DNA of 64,000 nt from Natronoarchaeum mannanilyticum (lineage in GTDB: Archaea; Halobacteriota; Halobacteria; Halobacteriales; Natronoarchaeaceae), in the NCBI RefSeq assembly GCF_039522665.1, contig NZ_BAAADV010000001.1:558001-622000 (forward strand), given 5' to 3'. The notes under the pieces are model-generated. The model had not been told where the DNA came from. It saw only the letters and a list, made by a program, of their open reading frames with translations, and ran no database searches. Of the stretch, positions 7,816 through 16,980 are shown piece by piece (within the stretch, counting starts at the first letter, position 1; the number at the start of each line of letters is the position of its first letter). The position numbers were made by a program, and so were the translations under genes.

Positions 7816-9126
7816 ATGACTCTCACCGAGCGGGCCCGGGCGCTGCTTTCGTCCGGCCCGATCTGCGACGCCTGTCTCGGCCGGCCGTTCGCCGACCGGA
7901 GCTTCGGGCTGACCAACGCCGAGCGCGGGCGAGCCCTGCGGACGACCGTCGCGCTGGAGGACGACGAGCCCTACGAGTCGACCGAACCCGCCGAGTGCTG
8001 GGTCTGCGAGGGCCACTGCGGCGACTACGACGAGTGGGCCGAGCGCGTCGTCGAGGCCGCCGAGGGCGTCGAGTTTTCGACCTACCAGGTCGGGACGCGC
8101 GTGCCGCCGCTGATCGAGGAAAACGACGTGTTGCTGCGCGAGGAGGCCGGCATGGACGAGGAGGCCGGCGAACTGTTCAAGTCGGCGTTCAACCGCGAGG
8201 TCGGCAAGCGCGTCGGCCGGCTCACCGGCGCCGAAGTCGACTTCGACCGGCCGGACGTGCTCTCGCTCCTCAATCTCGAACGCGAGGGCGACGTCGAGTT
8301 CCAGGTCAACCCCGCGTTCGTCTACGGGCGCTACCGCAAGTTAGAGCGCGATATTCCCCAGACCGAGTGGCCGTGCCGGGAATGTGGCGGCAGCGGGAAG
8401 CAACTGGCCCCCGACGGCGAGGAGGCCTGCGACCACTGCGGCGGCAGCGGCTACCTCTACGACGACAGCGTCGAGGGGTACGTCGCCCCGCACGTGAAGG
8501 ACGCCATGGACGGCGACGAGGCCGTGTTCCACGGCGCCGGCCGCGAGGACGTCGACGCGCTGATGCTCGGGACGGGCCGGCCGTTCGTCGTCGAAGTGAA
8601 GGAGCCCCGGCGCCGCGATCCCAATACGAAGGAACTCGAAGCCGCGATCAACGACGCCGCCGACGGCGCCGCGGAGGTCGAGGGGCTGCGACTCGCCACC
8701 CACGAGATGGTCGAGCGCGTCAAGGAACACGACGCGAGTAAGACCTACCGGATGGACGTCGAGTTCGGCGAGCCGGTCACCGAGGCCGCGCTCGTCGAGG
8801 CGCTCGACGAACTCGAGGGGACGACGGTCGACCAGCACACGCCCCAGCGCGTCGACCACCGGCGGGCGAGCCTCACGCGGACGCGCGACGTCTACGAGAT
8901 CGAGGGCGAACTCGACGACGACCGCCGCGGGACGCTCGAACTCCACGGCGAGGGCGGCCTGTACGTCAAGGAACTCGTCAGCGGCGACGAGGGGCGCACG
9001 GAGCCGAGTCTCGCGGGCCTGCTCGGCGTCGACGCCGAGGTGACGGCGCTGGACGTGATCGCCGTCGAGGGCGAGTCCGAGCCGTTCGAGGTCGAGGAGT
9101 ACTTCCGGGACGGCGAGGAGAACTGA
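7816..9126 (+). CDS. pus10: tRNA pseudouridine(54/55) synthase Pus10
   Basis: Archaeal Pus10 isomerises U54 and U55 of the tRNA T-loop to pseudouridine. The 436-residue protein has the N-terminal THUMP-like zinc module (Cys17, Cys20, Cys61, Cys64), then a small CxxCGGSG...CxxCGGSG metal-binding insert, and a catalytic core with [20 protein letters not shown], where the first Asp of the DVD-type motif is the expected catalytic residue, followed by KEPRRR. ATG 7816 is chosen because the upstream in-frame region is repeat DNA. A weak CAATTG sits about 27 nt upstream. It faces trmY, whose product methylates the Psi54 that Pus10 makes. Confidence 0.95.
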   Translation: MTLTERARALLSSGPICDACLGRPFADRSFGLTNAERGRALRTTVALEDDEPYESTEPAECWVCEGHCGDYDEWAERVVEAAEGVEFSTYQVGTRVPPLIEENDVLLREEAGMDEEAGELFKSAFNREVGKRVGRLTGAEVDFDRPDVLSLLNLEREGDVEFQVNPAFVYGRYRKLERDIPQTEWPCRECGGSGKQLAPDGEEACDHCGGSGYLYDDSVEGYVAPHVKDAMDGDEAVFHGAGREDVDALMLGTGRPFVVEVKEPRRRDPNTKELEAAINDAADGAAEVEGLRLATHEMVERVKEHDASKTYRMDVEFGEPVTEAALVEALDELEGTTVDQHTPQRVDHRRASLTRTRDVYEIEGELDDDRRGTLELHGEGGLYVKELVSGDEGRTEPSLAGLLGVDAEVTALDVIAVEGESEPFEVEEYFRDGEEN

Positions 9127-9207
9127 CGCCAGGCGAGAACGAGAACCGATCGGCGACGTCCGTGGCGCCAGATGAGAAAACGGCCGGTAGCGCTCTGAGG
9201 TCCGGTT

Positions 9208-10524
9208 TTACTCGTCGTCTTCGTCGACCACTTCGATCCCGCGGTTGTTCACCGCGCTGGGATTCAGGCCGACCTCCTGGAGGAAGTCCTTGTACTCGCG
9301 CTCGCACTGCTCGGCGTCTTTCTGCTGGTCGGAGGCGTGGTCGCACAGCGCCGCCAGATCCTCCGGCACGTCGTTCGTGTAGACGATCCAGTGGTTGATC
9401 AGGTCCGAGAGGCGGCGGATCGGGCTGGTGAAATGACCGTAGATCTCGAAGTTCAGCGCGTGGTGGCCGCCGAACGGGTCGTTCATGTACTTCGCGCGGG
9501 GCATCACCTTCATCACGGCCCACTGGATCTTGTCCAGCTGGCGGCCGGGCGCTTCCTCGAGGGTGGCGTTGACAGCCTTTCGCGGGTCGTCCCACGAGTC
9601 CGCGGGGATCGACACGCCGTCGAGCTCCTGGATCTCGCGGAGCGCCTCGTCCCACTCGTCGGGGCTGGGCTGGGGGTGGACGCGGTACATCGCCTCGACG
9701 CCGCGGTCCCACATGAGCTTGTGCGTGACGGCCTTGTTGGCCTTGAGCATGCACTCCTCGATGATCGTGTGAGCGCGGTCCCGTGCGGGGTTCAGGACGA
9801 GCGACCCCTCCTCCTTGCGCTGCTCGTGCATCCGGTCGGCGACCTCCCAGACGAGCTCGCACTTCTCGGCGAGGTCGACGTCCTGATCTTCGAGCAGGTC
9901 CGCCGCGGAGTCGGGCTCGTCGAGCAGATTCTCGGCTTCGGAGTAGGTGAGCCGCGCGTCGCTGCGGATCACCGACTTGTAGATCTCGATCCCGTCGTAG
10001 CCCAGCGTCTCCTTGTCGAGGTGCATCTCGACGGTGTGGGCGAGCCGGTCCTCGTTGGGGACGAGCGAGCAGACCGTCTCGGCCAGAATCGGCGGCAGCA
10101 TGTGGATCGTGTAGCCCGGCAGGTAGACGGTGTTGCCCCGCTCGACGGCCTCGTCCCACATCGCGGTGTCGGGGTTGACGTAGTGGGTGACGTCGGCGAT
10201 GTGGACCCACAGCACGTACTCGTCCGATCGCTCCTCGATCGAGATGGCGTCGTCGAAGTCCTGGGCGTCGATCGGATCGACGGTCCAGGTCGTCATCTCC
10301 CGCAGGTCGTCGCGCTCGTCGACCTCGTCGGCGATCTCCTGCTGAATTCCTTCGGTCCGGGCCTCGGCTTCGTCGAGGACCTCCTGGGGGAAGCCGTCGC
10401 GGATGCCGAGCTTCTCGAACAGTTCCTCGCGCTTGTTCTCCAGGTGCCGGGCCATCTCCTCGTCGATCTCGACCGGCCCCTGGCTCTCGGCCGTGCCCGC
10501 CTCGGCCTGCGACTCGCTGGTCAT
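9208..10524 (-). CDS. RNB-domain ribonuclease (RNase R/II family)
   Basis: A 438-residue 3'-5' exoribonuclease-like protein. The catalytic RNB core is evident: TTWTVDPIDAQDFDDAISIE carries the Asp cluster that binds Mg2+, followed by YVLWVHIADVTHYV, LPGYTIHMLP and, later, HHALNFEIYGHFTSPIRRLSDLINHW. It lacks the flanking cold-shock and S1 domains of bacterial RNase R, as haloarchaeal RNase R does. ATG 10524 (MTSESQAEAG) is chosen over an upstream in-frame start because GTCTATCC sits near 10551, the right spacing for a TATA box. Expected role: exonucleolytic RNA turnover in a lineage without an exosome. Confidence 0.9.
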   Translation of the reverse strand: MTSESQAEAGTAESQGPVEIDEEMARHLENKREELFEKLGIRDGFPQEVLDEAEARTEGIQQEIADEVDERDDLREMTTWTVDPIDAQDFDDAISIEERSDEYVLWVHIADVTHYVNPDTAMWDEAVERGNTVYLPGYTIHMLPPILAETVCSLVPNEDRLAHTVEMHLDKETLGYDGIEIYKSVIRSDARLTYSEAENLLDEPDSAADLLEDQDVDLAEKCELVWEVADRMHEQRKEEGSLVLNPARDRAHTIIEECMLKANKAVTHKLMWDRGVEAMYRVHPQPSPDEWDEALREIQELDGVSIPADSWDDPRKAVNATLEEAPGRQLDKIQWAVMKVMPRAKYMNDPFGGHHALNFEIYGHFTSPIRRLSDLINHWIVYTNDVPEDLAALCDHASDQQKDAEQCEREYKDFLQEVGLNPSAVNNRGIEVVDEDDE

Positions 10525-10677
10525 GCCCGCTGATACGAGGGTGGGACGGATAGACGTATCGCAACGGCGGCGCCCGCCGGCCAGCGGCGCGTAGCTGCCC
10601 GCGGCGACGGGCGTCGCCGCCGGACAGCGCACCCTACCCGGCCGTCCGCCGGGCGGGTCGAGAGCGCTCCGGCGTCA

Positions 10678-10968
10678 CTACTCCTCGATCGGCCCGTACC
10701 GTTCCTCGACGAGCGCGCTGTACCACGAGAGAAACTCGTCGCGCGAGTGCTCGCCGGCGTCGACCTCCACGAGCAGCCCCTCGAGTTCGTCGCGGGGCTG
10801 GTGGCACAGCTCGCGGTCGCAGGCCTTGCAGAGGTACTCGAACTCCTTGCCGTCGCGATCCCAGCGGTCGCCGTACTTGTCGTACTCGCGGGCGTGATCG
10901 CGGCGGAGCGAGGTCCCACAGGCGATGCAGGTGACCGACTCGGTGTCGCGGGACCGGGATCCCCACAT
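10678..10968 (-). CDS. Small zinc-ribbon protein
   Basis: A 96-residue protein with two Cys pairs, CIACG near residue 15 and CKACDREL near 48, which would form a zinc ribbon, followed by an acidic helical tail (DELEGLLVEVDAGEHSRDEFL). Conserved haloarchaeal proteins of this type exist, but I know no function. It lies 153 bp upstream of the RNase gene on the same strand, so the two may be co-transcribed. Binding of nucleic acid or protein through the ribbon is a guess. Confidence 0.75.
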   Translation of the reverse strand: MWGSRSRDTESVTCIACGTSLRRDHAREYDKYGDRWDRDGKEFEYLCKACDRELCHQPRDELEGLLVEVDAGEHSRDEFLSWYSALVEERYGPIEE

Positions 10969-11124
10969 ACGCTACCACACGACTCGCGGGCACTTAGCGT
11001 TTTGTCGCGTTCGACCGAGAAGTCGGCCGACCGCTGCGGTGCACCGACCGATCCGCGAGTCCGGTACTGGCGTTCGTCGAACGTATCGAAAATAGAATAC
11101 GGCGTGAGCGGCACACCGTGGCGT

Positions 11125-11922
11125 ATGCCCACGAACGCGCTAACGAGGCGTTCCGCGATCTCGGCGATCGGCGGCTCGATGGTCGGCCTGGCCGGTTGCT
11201 CGACCACCGACGGCGATGGAGGCGATAGCGGGGACGGTAACGCCACCGACGGGTCGGACGGAGCGACGCTGTCCGAGGAATATCCACCGGGCGTGACCGA
11301 CGACGGACTCGACGACACCCAGGCCATCGTCGACGCGACCAAGACCGCGCTGGTCGAGAACGGGTACGACGTCACCTCGACGCTCGTCTCCGGGTCGGCC
11401 GAGAACGCGATCGAACAGCGGTACAGGAGCAGTCTCGACCAGAAGCGACACTTCTTCCGGTTCGATAGTTCGTCAAGCACGATCGTCAGCTACGCCGAGA
11501 GCGACAGGACCTACCGGAAGACGTCGCAAGGCGGCGAGACCGACTACGCGAGTCGGGCGACCGAGCAGTCGATCGCGGACCTGCACACGTCGGCCGACAT
11601 CGTCGCGATGCTGGGCAGTCCGGAATCGCTGGGCGGCATTCTGGATCGCGGACGCTTCGTGCCGGACGCGATGGCCGAGTACAACGGCCGAGACGTCGTT
11701 GCATTCGAGTTCGACGGCGTCGTCGCCGACCAGATTCAAGGGACGATCGAGGACCCGAGCGGAAAACTCCTGGTATCGCCGGAGGGAGTCGTCTTCGACG
11801 CCGCGCTCAGCATGACCGTGTCGTCGGACGGGAACGCACAGGCCTACGAGACAACGTTCACCATCAACGCGCTGGGATCGGTCGACGTTCAGCGGCCGTC
11901 GTGGGTCGGCGAGCAGTTCTGA
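11125..11922 (+). CDS. Tat-exported lipoprotein, DUF7537-like
   Basis: The 265-residue protein begins with a Tat-type signal (LTRRSAISAIGGSMVG) followed by a lipobox LAGC, so it should be exported folded and anchored by lipid at the Cys near residue 25. A Gly/Asp/Ser-rich linker follows, then a beta-rich domain with FRFDSSSSTIVSYAESDRTY and a C-terminal half (VVAFEFDGVVADQIQGTI...YETTFTINALGSVDV). The layout resembles a large haloarchaeal lipoprotein family related in fold to LolA/LppX-like carriers, but the function is unknown. The in-frame stretch upstream is antisense to the zinc-ribbon gene, so ATG 11125 is used. Confidence 0.75.
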   Translation: MPTNALTRRSAISAIGGSMVGLAGCSTTDGDGGDSGDGNATDGSDGATLSEEYPPGVTDDGLDDTQAIVDATKTALVENGYDVTSTLVSGSAENAIEQRYRSSLDQKRHFFRFDSSSSTIVSYAESDRTYRKTSQGGETDYASRATEQSIADLHTSADIVAMLGSPESLGGILDRGRFVPDAMAEYNGRDVVAFEFDGVVADQIQGTIEDPSGKLLVSPEGVVFDAALSMTVSSDGNAQAYETTFTINALGSVDVQRPSWVGEQF

Positions 11923-11943
11923 CGAACCGACCGGAGCGCGGCG

Positions 11944-11949
11944 TTTATG
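11944..11949 (+). promoter_or_regulatory. TATA box of the PUA-protein gene
   Basis: TTTATG is centred 27-28 nt before ATG 11974, the spacing of a leaderless haloarchaeal promoter. It decides between two in-frame starts, since the earlier ATG at 11947 lies inside the TATA box itself. Confidence 0.75.
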
Positions 11950-11973
11950 CTGTCGCGCCTGTTCGATCCGCAC

Positions 11974-12453
11974 ATGGACGTCAAATCGCGCCATCACCTC
12001 CGGAGCGACGACGTTTCGGAGCTCGAATCGGCGATCGAAGGGCAGCTCGGCGTCGACGTCGGCGGCGACTCCTACGAGCTGGTCGAGCTGGAGGGCTCGG
12101 AGTTCGATCTCGTGCTGGTCGACGGCGAGCCGCTCGTGCTGTACTACGAAGACGAACCGTTCCTGACCGTGCAGGGCGCCAACGAGCGGTCACCCGAAAG
12201 CCACGTCGTCACGGTCGACGCCGGCGCCGTGTCCTTCGTCAGCGACGGCGCGGACGTGATGCGGCCCGGCATCGTCGAGGCCGACGACGACGTCGAGGCG
12301 GGCGACCTGGTCGCGATCGCCGAGGAATCACACGGGAAAGTGCTCGGGATCGGCCGCGCCAGGGTCGACGGCTCGGAGATGGTCGGCGACGAGGGCAAGG
12401 TCGTCGACTCGGTCCACCACGTCGGCGACGACCTGTACGACTTCGTCGTCTGA
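11974..12453 (+). CDS. PUA-domain RNA-binding protein (DUF1947 type)
   Basis: The 159-residue protein begins MDVKSRHHLRSDDVSEL, typical of archaeal DUF1947 proteins related to MCT-1, and has a C-terminal PUA domain (VSFVSDGADVMRPGIVEADDDVEAGDLVAIAEESHGKVLGIGRA). PUA domains bind structured RNA such as tRNA or rRNA; archaeal members are thought to act in translation or RNA modification. ATG 11974 is preferred over 11947 because the TATA hexamer lies 27 nt upstream of it. It is followed after 9 bp by a convergent gene. Confidence 0.85.
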   Translation: MDVKSRHHLRSDDVSELESAIEGQLGVDVGGDSYELVELEGSEFDLVLVDGEPLVLYYEDEPFLTVQGANERSPESHVVTVDAGAVSFVSDGADVMRPGIVEADDDVEAGDLVAIAEESHGKVLGIGRARVDGSEMVGDEGKVVDSVHHVGDDLYDFVV

Positions 12454-12462
12454 GTCGCGGTC

Positions 12463-13185
12463 CTACGCTCCGGCGTCGTCCTCCTGCCGAGCGATCGCGC
12501 TCCGGAACCCCTCGACCGCGAGCTCGTAGGTCTCCCGCAAGTCCGCGACCGGTGCCTCGGTGGCGTCGACGCGCAGATCGTCGTAGAAGCTCGTCACCTC
12601 GCGGTCTTCGGTCCGGGCGACGCGGACGGCCGCGCTCTGGACGGTCTGGTCCTCGCGACGGTCGCCGCCGACCTCGTGGCCCGCCGCGAGCGCGTCGATC
12701 AGGCGCTCGGCGAGCGGCTCCGGACCTTCGGGGTCGTCGATCACGTCGGCGCGCTCGTCGTGGGCCGACGACTCGTAGGCCGCCGCGGTCGCCTCGATCA
12801 CCTCGGGGCCGGTCAGCAGATTCCCGGCGACCGTGTAGCCGTCCCCGCTCGCGTGGCCGAACCAGTCCTTGCACTCCTCGCCGGAGAAGGTGAACGTGCC
12901 GTCCGCGCCGACGCCGTGGAGTTGGCGCTCGGGCGCGCTGTCGTCGGCGTTGACCAGCGCGTCCAGGGCGTCCTCGATCGCGAGGCCGTCCGCGAGATAC
13001 TCCGCGCCTTTTCGCCCGAGGTCGACGTTCACGAGGCTCTGGGTCGCGACGGCGCCGTGCTCGTTGACGAACGGACAGAGGCGCCCGACGCCGGGCAGCC
13101 GCGTCGTGACGGCGACGCCGAAGCGCATCCGGTCAGTCCCGCTCTCGTCGGTGTAGGACTCCCGCGCGCAGATGCTGAACGTCAC
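12463..13185 (-). CDS. DUF1028 family protein (Ntn-hydrolase-like)
   Basis: DUF1028 proteins, sometimes called FimA-like, have an Ntn-hydrolase-type fold and begin TFSICAR as here. The 240-residue protein has the family segments RFGVAVTTRLPGVGRLCPFVNEHGAVATQSLVNVDLG, EDALDALV and the YTVAGNLLTGPEVIEA motif. I choose the GTG at 13185 (VTFSICARES) over a TTG at 13212 because the family usually starts at that point and a TTTTTG word sits 27 nt upstream. Substrate is unknown. It converges on the PUA gene. Confidence 0.8.
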   Translation of the reverse strand: MTFSICARESYTDESGTDRMRFGVAVTTRLPGVGRLCPFVNEHGAVATQSLVNVDLGRKGAEYLADGLAIEDALDALVNADDSAPERQLHGVGADGTFTFSGEECKDWFGHASGDGYTVAGNLLTGPEVIEATAAAYESSAHDERADVIDDPEGPEPLAERLIDALAAGHEVGGDRREDQTVQSAAVRVARTEDREVTSFYDDLRVDATEAPVADLRETYELAVEGFRSAIARQEDDAGA

Positions 13186-13371
13186 GCCGGGCAGTGGCGT
13201 CGCCAGCGACAAAAACCCGCGCTCCCCGGCAGCCCCGGTTAGCTCGCCCGCCCGGAAACCACCGAAGTTGCCGTATACCGGTGTGAAAGCTGCATCTACC
13301 GTTCGCGTACCACAACCTTACCTCGGTAACCGGGACGATTACTTCAAACGATTGTCTCGACGGCTCGGTCG

Positions 13372-14481
13372 ATGCCAGAACGAAGCTTCCCGACGCGGTC
13401 GCTCGCGGTCGCCGCCCTCGCGGTCCTCGCGCTGGGCGCGATCGTCGCGACCGCCGCGGCGACGCCGATCGCACAGCCGGCGGCCGATCAGAGCGCGCAG
13501 ATCGCGGACGACCCGCGCGCGCAGACGCTCGCCCAGGAGAACGCCACTGACGCCGAACCGATCGAGGACGAGTTCGTCGTCCCCGCCCCCGAGGAGGGCG
13601 ACGAGTACTTCGAGGCGGTCGCCGACGACCGCAGGTGGATCAGCTACGTCAACCCGCGCGACGAGTACCGGGATCCGTACCGCGGCGAGGGGTCGGGCAA
13701 GATCTGCGTCACGCTGCTCAACGAGGACGGCGAGGTCGTCGCCGGCGAGTCGGTACCGAACACCCGCGTCGAGATCCCCACCGGCGAGACGCTCTCGTGG
13801 CACTCCGAGGCCGACCCGATCGAAGTCGAGTTCCCCCTGACCGAGCACTACGAACGCCCGCTCGACTCCGATCAGTTCGGCACCAGCCCGGACCTCCCGC
13901 AGGGCGACGGCTACATGGACAGCCACTGCATCGAGTTCCACGGACCCGAGGCGACCGCGACGATCAGCTACGGCGAGGCCGAGGTCGAGGGCGAGCACGC
14001 CGACCGGATCGACGTCGTCGGATACGTCCAGAAGACCAACACCTGGGACTCCGGCGTCGATCCGATCGCCGCGGCCGAGCCCTACGAGGACGCCGGCGGC
14101 TGGACGTACGAGCCCGACAACTCGCACGGGCAAGCCGTCGTGGTCCTCCAGCTCGATCCGCCCGAGGACGGAACCAACGGGAACACCGACGACGAAGATG
14201 AATCGAACACCGGCGACGAAGACGAGTCTGGGAGTGAAGACGAGTCCGACAGCACCGGCGAAGACGGAACGAACGGTGAGAACCAGACCGGCGGAAATCA
14301 GACGGACGGTGGAAACGAGACGGACGGCGACGGTGGCGAGAGCGACGGCGAAGACGCCCCCGACTCTACCGACGGCGGGGACGCCGATTCGCAGGACGAC
14401 GCCGACTCGCTCCCGGGCTTCGGCGTCGAACTCGCGCTCGCTGCCCTGTCGATCGCGGCGCTCGCGCGGACGCGGCGCTGA
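13372..14481 (+). CDS. Secreted surface protein with PGF-CTERM-type anchor
   Basis: The 369-residue protein has an N-terminal signal peptide (residues about 10-30, LAVAALAVLALGAIVATAAA), a folded domain to about residue 265, a Thr/Asn/Gly/Glu/Asp-rich linker (about 266-345) with many N-x-T/S sites likely to be glycosylated, and a C-terminus LPGFGVELALAALSIAALARTRR. The last element is a PGF-CTERM signal: PGF, a membrane helix, then basic residues. Such proteins are cut and lipid-linked by archaeosortase A in haloarchaea. The folded domain contains SGKICVTLLNEDGEVVAGES and is not one I recognise. GATTAC lies about 27 nt upstream of the ATG. Confidence 0.85.
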   Translation: MPERSFPTRSLAVAALAVLALGAIVATAAATPIAQPAADQSAQIADDPRAQTLAQENATDAEPIEDEFVVPAPEEGDEYFEAVADDRRWISYVNPRDEYRDPYRGEGSGKICVTLLNEDGEVVAGESVPNTRVEIPTGETLSWHSEADPIEVEFPLTEHYERPLDSDQFGTSPDLPQGDGYMDSHCIEFHGPEATATISYGEAEVEGEHADRIDVVGYVQKTNTWDSGVDPIAAAEPYEDAGGWTYEPDNSHGQAVVVLQLDPPEDGTNGNTDDEDESNTGDEDESGSEDESDSTGEDGTNGENQTGGNQTDGGNETDGDGGESDGEDAPDSTDGGDADSQDDADSLPGFGVELALAALSIAALARTRR

Positions 14482-14600
14482 GCCCCGATCGCCGATCGAT
14501 CGCTCGACGGCGCTCGACCGATCGCTCGGGGGCGGCGTCAGACCTGCGTCCGACGGACGGCGTCTCGGCGCCGGGGTCGCCCGCCGCGCGAGGGCAAGAA

Positions 14601-14606
14601 CTATAC
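14601..14606 (+). promoter_or_regulatory. TATA box of sepF
   Basis: CTATAC is centred 27-28 nt before ATG 14631. It supports that start (MGLMSTILGG) over the in-frame ATG 9 nt further on. Confidence 0.65.
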
Positions 14607-14630
14607 TCGCTCCGCCGGTCGGGTTCCCAC

Positions 14631-14993
14631 ATGGGTCTCATGAGCACGATCCTCGGGGGCCGGGGTTCCCGGAGCACCGAGGACTACGTCGAACTCGACC
14701 TCGACGACTTCGAGTCGGTCGCGACCGAGGCCGCGATGCAGGTCCACGTCGCGGAGATCGCGGGACAGGCCGACGCAATCGACATCAAAGACGCCATCTA
14801 CGACGGCGACATGGTGGTCGCGGACATCACGCGCCTGCGCACGAGCGACAGCACGACCGAACACGTGATCGACGAGCTGCGACAGGTCGCCAGCGAGGTC
14901 GACGGCGACATCGTCCAGAAGGGCGACGACCAGCTGATCGTGACGCCGACCGGCGTGAAGATCAGCCGCGAGAAGCTCGGCGACGGCGTCTGA
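14631..14993 (+). CDS. sepF: Cell division protein SepF
   Basis: Archaeal SepF anchors FtsZ to the membrane at the division site. The 120-residue protein starts with an amphipathic membrane-targeting helix (MGLMSTILGG), continues with the conserved haloarchaeal segment RSTEDYVELDLDDFES, and has the SepF core ADAIDIKDAIYDGDMVVADITRL...VIDELRQVASEVDGDIVQKGDDQLIVTPTGVKI. The length fits archaeal SepF, which lacks the long bacterial linker. It stands as a single gene, convergent with the NifU-like gene. The promoter places the start at 14631. Confidence 0.92.
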   Translation: MGLMSTILGGRGSRSTEDYVELDLDDFESVATEAAMQVHVAEIAGQADAIDIKDAIYDGDMVVADITRLRTSDSTTEHVIDELRQVASEVDGDIVQKGDDQLIVTPTGVKISREKLGDGV

Positions 14994-15020
14994 GGCCGGA
15001 GGCGAGAAGAAGTCCCTTTT

Positions 15021-15395
15021 CTACCAGCGGCCGTCCTTGAAGTCGCCGCGGCCGCCCTCCGTGCGGTCGACCCCCATGATGCTTTCCTCCTGATCGACGC
15101 CGAAACTTCCGCCCGACTCGGGGACGCGGACGGTCACCTCCTCGACCTCGGGGTACTTCTTGATGAGGTCGGCCTCGATGTTGCCCGCGGTGATGTCCGC
15201 GACGTCGCAGCCCGCACAGCCCCCGCCGAGTTCGACGACGACCTCGCCGGTCTCGGGGTCGGCCTTGCGGACGTTGCTCGTCCCGCCGTGCATCTTGATG
15301 ATCGGCATCTGCTTTACGAGCCAGGTCTCGATCTCCTCGGCGAGCGTCTCCTCGCCCGCGTCGTCGGCGGCGTCCTCGGAGGCGTCTGTGCTCAT
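15021..15395 (-). CDS. NifU-like Fe-S scaffold domain protein
   Basis: The 124-residue protein contains a NifU C-terminal domain: [17 protein letters not shown] holds the CxxC pair (about residues 60-63) that binds a transferable Fe-S cluster, with the typical [15 protein letters not shown] helix-strand after it. An acidic N-terminal extension (first 25 residues) and a charged C-terminal tail ([17 protein letters not shown]) flank the domain. Nfu-type proteins carry clusters to target enzymes; aconitase encoded at 30.7 kb is one potential client by analogy only. Confidence 0.85.
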   Translation of the reverse strand: MSTDASEDAADDAGEETLAEEIETWLVKQMPIIKMHGGTSNVRKADPETGEVVVELGGGCAGCDVADITAGNIEADLIKKYPEVEEVTVRVPESGGSFGVDQEESIMGVDRTEGGRGDFKDGRW

Positions 15396-15499
15396 TGCAC
15401 GTACCTAGGGGTTCGAGGGATGGAAAGCGTTCGGGTTTCGGGAACTATGATGGCAGATTCGGATCGACGCGGGGCAAACAGCTCACGCTCGCGCCCGGC

Positions 15500-16915
15500 T
15501 CACTCCTCGTCCCCGTCGTCGGAGCGCGCCCGGGCCAGCGCGCCGGCGCCGAGTCCGAGCGCCGCGGCGCCGACGCCGAAGCCCGATAACGGCGAATCGC
15601 CGCTTCCGGACTCGTTCGAACCGCCGCTGTCCGAGTTCCCGTCAGTGCCGTCGACGCCGTCGGGAAGTTCGTCGTCGTCGACCGGCCCGTCGGGAAACGT
15701 GTAGAGACGCCCTTGCTCGGCCAGCTGGGGGCTCGTCTCCTCCGCGCTGCTGGCGACGACGCAGTCGCCGGCCCGGGCGAGCTGGGCCGTCCAGAAGCTG
15801 GCTTCCTCGGCGTCGCGCCACCAGGCGATCCGCATCGGCGTCGACGGGTCGCTCAGGTCGTGGATCTGCACGCCGCCGAAGTACCACGACGAGTAGAGGC
15901 GTCCGTTCGCGATGTCGAAGTTGTGCGAGGTGGTGAACTGCCCCTCGCGAGTGTTGTTCTCGGCCCGCGGCGCCTCGACGTGCGCGAGGTGCTCCGGAGC
16001 GGCGGGGTCGGAGACGTCGTACAGGTCGATCCCGCCCGGGCCGCCGACAGCGTCGTCCCCCGTACCGATAGCCCAGGCCTCCTTGCCGACGCCGAGCAGC
16101 GTCCCCTCGTCGCCGAACTCGCAGTAGTGGGCGTTCCCGGGCGGGATCGTCCGCTCGGTCCCGGCCTGCGCGGAGTCGAGCTGCGTCAGCTCGCCGAGTT
16201 CGTAGTCGCCGACCCGCGCGACGTAGGATGGGGTCGCGGGATCGGAGACGTCGACGAGCCACGTCCCGATGTCCCAGTAGGCCAGCGCGGCCAGCCCGTC
16301 GCGGACCTGCACGTCGTGGAGCGGTCGCAGGCCCGGATCGATGTCCGCTACCGTCGCATCGTGGTCCAGCGGCGACCACCGGCCGACCTGCGATAGCTCG
16401 TCGCCGACAACCTCGAGGATGACGAGCGATTTCGAGCGCAGAGTGTTGCCCGTGAGAAAGACGTTCCCGTCGACGAACTCGGCGTTGTGGATCGGAAACT
16501 CCGTCGGCGTGAAGGAGAGAAATTCGGGCTCGGCCGGATCGCTCACGTCGTACAGCAGGACGCCGTTCGTCGCCTGGACGCTAGGGTTGGCCGGCCCGAC
16601 GACGATCAGCCGATCGCCGTCGAGGCGGCAGTCCCAGAGCTGCCCGACGGACTGGTCCGATCGGTCCGCGAGCGGCTCCCGAACCTCGGCGAGAAGCTGC
16701 GGATCGGCGGTGTCCGAGACGTCGACGGTCGCGAACCCGTCGCCGGCGGCCACGTACGCCACTTCTCCGTCCGGGCCGACGACGGCTTCCTTCGCGTCGT
16801 CGATATCGACGCTCCCGAACGGCAGGAAGTGGCTCTCGGGGTGGGCGGCCGCGCCGCCGACAGTCGTGAGCGCGAACGCGCCGGCGCCCGCTCGCAGAAC
16901 GTCGCGTCGTCGCAT
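15500..16915 (-). CDS. Secreted LVIVD-repeat beta-propeller with CTERM-like tail
   Basis: The 471-residue protein starts MRRRDVLRAGAGAFALTTVGG, a Tat signal. Repeats of the form VDVSDTADPQLLAEV, YDVSDPAEPEFLSF, VDVSDPATPSYVARV, YDVSDPAAPEHLAHV and HDLSDPSTPMRIAWW are LVIVD repeats that build a beta-propeller. The C-terminus has an Asp/Ser/Gly-rich linker and LSGFGVGAAALGLGAGALARAR, close to a PGF-CTERM sorting signal but with Ser in place of Pro, then a short acidic end. Such proteins are cell-surface proteins of unknown ligand. ATG 16915 is chosen because the Tat motif follows at once. Confidence 0.8.
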   Translation of the reverse strand: MRRRDVLRAGAGAFALTTVGGAAAHPESHFLPFGSVDIDDAKEAVVGPDGEVAYVAAGDGFATVDVSDTADPQLLAEVREPLADRSDQSVGQLWDCRLDGDRLIVVGPANPSVQATNGVLLYDVSDPAEPEFLSFTPTEFPIHNAEFVDGNVFLTGNTLRSKSLVILEVVGDELSQVGRWSPLDHDATVADIDPGLRPLHDVQVRDGLAALAYWDIGTWLVDVSDPATPSYVARVGDYELGELTQLDSAQAGTERTIPPGNAHYCEFGDEGTLLGVGKEAWAIGTGDDAVGGPGGIDLYDVSDPAAPEHLAHVEAPRAENNTREGQFTTSHNFDIANGRLYSSWYFGGVQIHDLSDPSTPMRIAWWRDAEEASFWTAQLARAGDCVVASSAEETSPQLAEQGRLYTFPDGPVDDDELPDGVDGTDGNSDSGGSNESGSGDSPLSGFGVGAAALGLGAGALARARSDDGDEE

Positions 16916-16980
16916 GCCCGGTGCTCCGGGTGTCAGAGAGTTAAGCCGTCCGGTCTCCGCGACGCGGCATGCTCGCGCTG

